From contig NZ_JAFNJS010000002.1 in assembly GCF_019024325.1 (NCBI RefSeq), positions 682,118 to 746,117 of the forward strand: 64,000 bases of DNA, written 5' to 3'. The stretch is from Falsiroseomonas tokyonensis (lineage in GTDB: Bacteria; Pseudomonadota; Alphaproteobacteria; Acetobacterales; Acetobacteraceae). The notes under the pieces are model-generated. The model ran no database searches. It was not told where the DNA came from and was given only the letters and a program-made list of their open reading frames with translations. This document shows positions 61,461 through 64,000 of the stretch, in pieces. The translations under genes were made by a program, and so were the position numbers. Numbering within the stretch: position 1 is the stretch's first letter; the number at the start of each line of letters is the position of its first letter.

Positions 61461-62369
61461 ATGGCCGAGATCACCGCGGCATTGGTGCGCGACCTTCGCG
61501 AGAAGACCGGCGCCGGCATGATGGACTGCAAGAAGGCGCTGGTGGAATCCAACGGCGACATGGAAGCGGCCATCGACTGGCTGCGTAAGAAGGGCCTCTC
61601 GGCCGCGGCCAAGAAGTCCGGCCGCGTCGCCGCCGAGGGCCTGGTGGGCGTCGCCTCCGGCCCCAATGTCGCCGCCATGGTCGAGGTGAATGCCGAGACC
61701 GACTTCGTCGCCCGCAACGACGCCTTCCAGGCCTTCGTGGCCGAGGTGGCGGGCCTGGCCCTGTCCGTGGGCGACGATGTCGAGGCGCTGAAGGCCGCGA
61801 CCTATCCGGGCACCACGCACTCCACCCAGGAGGAGCTGACCCGCCTGATCGCCACGATCGGCGAGAACATGTCGATCCGCCGCGCCAAGGTGCTGCGCGT
61901 GCCCTCCGGCACCGTCGCCACCTATATGCACAATGCGGTGAAGCCCGGCCTCGGCAAGATCGGCGTGCTGGTCGCCCTGCAGGCCGAGAACGAGATCGAG
62001 GCGCTGGAGGCGCTCGGCCGCCAGATCGGCATGCATGTGGCCGCGACGCGGCCGGAGGCGCTGGACGTCTCCGCCGTCGACCCCTCGGCACTGGAGCGGG
62101 AGAAGGCGGTGCTGCGCGAGCAGGCGGCCGGGTCCGGCAAGAAGCCCGAGATCGTCGAGAAGATGATCGAGGGCCGCATCCGCAAGTACTACGAAGAAGT
62201 GGTGCTGCTGGAGCAGGTCTGGGTGCATGACGGCGAGACCCGCGTGAAGGAAGTGGTCAAGAAGGCCGGTGGCCAGCTGACCGGCTTCGCCCGCTTCCAT
62301 CTGGGCGAGGGCATCGAGAAGGCGGCTAGCGACTTCGCCGCCGAAGTGGCCGCCGCCGCCAAGGGCTGA
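61461..62369 (+). CDS. tsf: Elongation factor Ts
   Basis: A 302-residue nucleotide-exchange factor for EF-Tu. It begins [30 protein letters not shown], and carries the core TDFVARN segment. Start at ATG 61461 with GGGGA 8 nt upstream; two in-frame ATGs at 61446 and 61452 lack such a site. Confidence 0.97.
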   Translation: MAEITAALVRDLREKTGAGMMDCKKALVESNGDMEAAIDWLRKKGLSAAAKKSGRVAAEGLVGVASGPNVAAMVEVNAETDFVARNDAFQAFVAEVAGLALSVGDDVEALKAATYPGTTHSTQEELTRLIATIGENMSIRRAKVLRVPSGTVATYMHNAVKPGLGKIGVLVALQAENEIEALEALGRQIGMHVAATRPEALDVSAVDPSALEREKAVLREQAAGSGKKPEIVEKMIEGRIRKYYEEVVLLEQVWVHDGETRVKEVVKKAGGQLTGFARFHLGEGIEKAASDFAAEVAAAAKG

Positions 62370-62376
62370 GGCGCAA

Positions 62377-62425
62377 GCCCGCCCGCCCCCCCGACCCGGC
62401 TGCCTGAAGGGGCGGCCGGGCGGGC
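62377..62425 (+). terminator. GC-rich stem-loop after tsf
   Basis: GCCCGCCCG (62377-62385) can pair with CGGGCGGGC (62417-62425); the 31-nt interior offers further CCCC/GGGG pairing. No T-run. It may end part of the rpsB-tsf transcript. Confidence 0.4.
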
Positions 62426-62575
62426 GCATACCTGGCGCGAAGTCGGCCGCGCAGCTCCCCCGGCCCGGCTCGCGCCCGGGGCCTGCCGCCACAGGGCTGC
62501 TTTCCCTTCGCCTTGCCGCCGCCATGCCGCGGCGACTATGTTCCGCAACGCCAGCCTCCGGATTCCCGAGACCCG

Positions 62576-63298
62576 ATGAGCAGACCTCCGATCTACAAGC
62601 GCGTCCTGCTCAAGCTGTCCGGCGAGGCGCTGATGGGCTCGCGGGACTATGGCCTCGACATCGCCGTGCTGAAGGCCATCGCGGAGGATATCCGCGACGT
62701 GGTGGAGCTCGGCGTCGAGGTCTGCATGGTGATCGGCGGCGGCAATATCTTTCGGGGCGTCGCCGGGGCCTCGGCAGGGATGGATCGCACCCAGGCGGAT
62801 GCGATGGGCATGCTGGCCACGGTGATGAACGCGCTGGCCATGCAGAACTGGCTGGAAAAGCTGGGCGTGCCCACCCGGGTCCAGTCCGCCATCCAAATGG
62901 CCAGCCTCTGCGAGCCCTTCATCCGCCGCCGCGCCATGCGGCACATGGAGAAGGGAAGGGTGGTGATCTTCGCCGCCGGCACCGGCAACCCCTTCTTCAC
63001 CACGGACACCGCCGCCGCGCTGCGCGCCAATGAGATGGGCTGCGACGCGCTGCTGAAGGGCACGCAGGTGGATGGCGTCTATTCCGCCGACCCGCGCAAG
63101 AACCCCAATGCGGAACGCTACACCACGATCACCTATCTCGATGTCCTGTCCCGCGACCTGGCGGTGATGGACGCCGCCGCCATCAGCCTGGCGCGGGAGA
63201 ACAAGCTGCCGATCGTCGTGTTCAACATTCACGAGCCTGGTGCCTTCACCGCCGTCATGCGGGGCGAGGGGAAGTTCACCACCGTGGTCGATCCATAA
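62576..63298 (+). CDS. pyrH: UMP kinase
   Basis: A 240-residue amino-acid-kinase-fold enzyme that phosphorylates UMP to UDP. It shows [44 protein letters not shown] (UMP-binding) and [15 protein letters not shown]. The first in-frame ATG with a plausible N-terminus ([11 protein letters not shown]) was chosen. It precedes frr, the usual order. Confidence 0.97.
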   Translation: MSRPPIYKRVLLKLSGEALMGSRDYGLDIAVLKAIAEDIRDVVELGVEVCMVIGGGNIFRGVAGASAGMDRTQADAMGMLATVMNALAMQNWLEKLGVPTRVQSAIQMASLCEPFIRRRAMRHMEKGRVVIFAAGTGNPFFTTDTAAALRANEMGCDALLKGTQVDGVYSADPRKNPNAERYTTITYLDVLSRDLAVMDAAAISLARENKLPIVVFNIHEPGAFTAVMRGEGKFTTVVDP

Positions 63299-63310
63299 GG
63301 GATAGCTGGC

Positions 63311-63883
63311 ATGGCCGCTGACTTCGCCGAGTACAAGCGCGAGCTGCAGCGCCGCATGGACGGCGCGCTGGAGACGCTCAAGAAGGAATTCCAGGGCCTG
63401 CGCACCGGCCGCGCCAGCCCGGCGCTGCTGGAGCCGATCCGCGTCGAAGCCTATGGCAATGTGCAGCCGTTGGTGCAGGTCTCCAATATCTCGGTGGCCG
63501 GGCCCGGCCTGCTCTCGGTCCAGGTCTGGGACAAGTCCGTGGTGAAGGCGGTGGAGATCGCCATCCGCGATTCCGGCCTCGGCCTGAACCCGCAGACGGA
63601 GGGCCAGGTGATCCGCGTGCCGCTGCCGCCGCTGACCACGGAACGGCGCAACGACCTTGTGAAGACCGCCGGCAAATATGCCGAGGCCAGCAAGGTTGCC
63701 ATGCGCGGCGTTCGGCGCGATGCGATGGAGACGGTCAAGGCCTGGGAGAAGGACAAGAAGTCCGAGGTCAGCCAGGACGACGTGAAGCGTTGGACGGATG
63801 AGATCCAGAAGATGACCGACCAGAGCATCAAGGCCGTGGATGCCACCCTGGCGGAGAAGGAAAAGGACATCCGGACAAGCTGA
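63311..63883 (+). CDS. frr: Ribosome recycling factor
   Basis: A 190-residue protein of standard length. The helical stalk starts MDGALETLKKEFQGLRTGRA and the hinge/beta domain has VQVWDKSVVKAVEIAI and RVPLPPLTTERRNDLV. With EF-G it splits post-termination ribosomes. It is 12 nt after pyrH. Confidence 0.97.
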   Translation: MAADFAEYKRELQRRMDGALETLKKEFQGLRTGRASPALLEPIRVEAYGNVQPLVQVSNISVAGPGLLSVQVWDKSVVKAVEIAIRDSGLGLNPQTEGQVIRVPLPPLTTERRNDLVKTAGKYAEASKVAMRGVRRDAMETVKAWEKDKKSEVSQDDVKRWTDEIQKMTDQSIKAVDATLAEKEKDIRTS

Positions 63884-63914
63884 TGGCACGCGAGGCGGCC
63901 TGGATCGTCGGGGG

Positions 63915-64000
63915 ATGAGCGCTGCGACGAAGCCGCTGGATGGCGCGGCGGCGCGCGACCTGCCGCAGGGCGCCGCCCCGGCTCGCACCGGGTGCGAGGG
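63915..64000 (+). CDS. uppS: Start of a gene running off the window, probably undecaprenyl diphosphate synthase
   Basis: An open frame starts at ATG 63915 with GTCGGGGG just upstream and continues to the edge (MSAATKPLDGAAARDLPQGA). No conserved motif is reached. The assignment to uppS rests only on the usual order pyrH-frr-uppS-cdsA. Confidence 0.4.
   Translation, partial: MSAATKPLDGAAARDLPQGAAPARTGCE

Noticed and set aside
60237-62525. Open frame extending the fused glycosyltransferase antisense to rpsB and tsf
   Set aside because: It overlaps two certain genes on the other strand and has no family character; the ATG at 60236 gives a natural N-terminus.
63882-63918. Tiny frame starting at the ATG just after frr
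   Set aside because: Only 11 codons (MAREAAWIVGG) with no further support.

Overview
The window is a high-GC chromosome segment from an alphaproteobacterium, most likely an Acetobacteraceae member of the Roseomonas type. Supporting signs are the gene orders tig-clpP-clpX-lon-hup, an uninterrupted nuoA-N operon followed by birA-coaX-rnj-(DUF1467-like)-proS-lolCD-dnaE, and rpsB-tsf-pyrH-frr. ProS is the short form without an editing insertion. The assignment rests on gene order and protein character, not on a search.

Layout. (1) 1-5300: a CHASE3 histidine kinase and its response regulator on the minus strand, then an AceE-like thiamine-diphosphate enzyme coupled to a SAM methyltransferase. (2) 5313-12447: tRNA-Leu and the protein quality-control block tig, clpP, clpX, lon, hup, with clear intrinsic terminators and possible heat-shock promoters before clpP and lon. 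(3) 12559-13252: tRNA-Val and tRNA-Asp flank a 99-bp tandem repeat. (4) 13541-27805: all 14 complex I genes, mostly overlapping or nearly so. (5) 27807-35150: biotin ligase, pantothenate kinase, RNase J, a small membrane protein, an AT-rich structured intergenic stretch with a strong terminator, prolyl-tRNA synthetase and a Lol transporter. (6) 35155-36571: a glycosyltransferase-like gene, a gene-tail remnant and a deaminase pseudogene. (7) 36572-40018: dnaE. (8) 40080-60236: an accessory surface-polysaccharide region with glycosyltransferases, two pyruvyltransferase-like proteins, a GT14 enzyme, uncharacterised large proteins, a haloacetate dehalogenase-like hydrolase, and a sulfation module (cysQ, cysNC, two sulfotransferases). 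(9) 60519-64000: rpsB, tsf, pyrH, frr and the probable start of uppS.

How it fits together. Regions 2, 4, 5, 7 and 9 are conserved housekeeping. Region 8 reads as a cell-surface glycan locus: glycosyltransferases build or branch the chain, pyruvyltransferase-like enzymes may decorate it, CysNC would make PAPS for the two sulfotransferases, and CysQ would clear the PAP by-product. No cysD is in the window.

Points most worth a second look: the AT-rich structured stretch before proS (possible small RNA or leader), the sulfation module without cysD, the fused double glycosyltransferase, the AceE-like E1 without E2/E3 neighbours, the deletion scar before dnaE, and the two tandem repeat arrays. 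No CRISPR array, insertion sequence, prophage or recognised riboswitch was seen.
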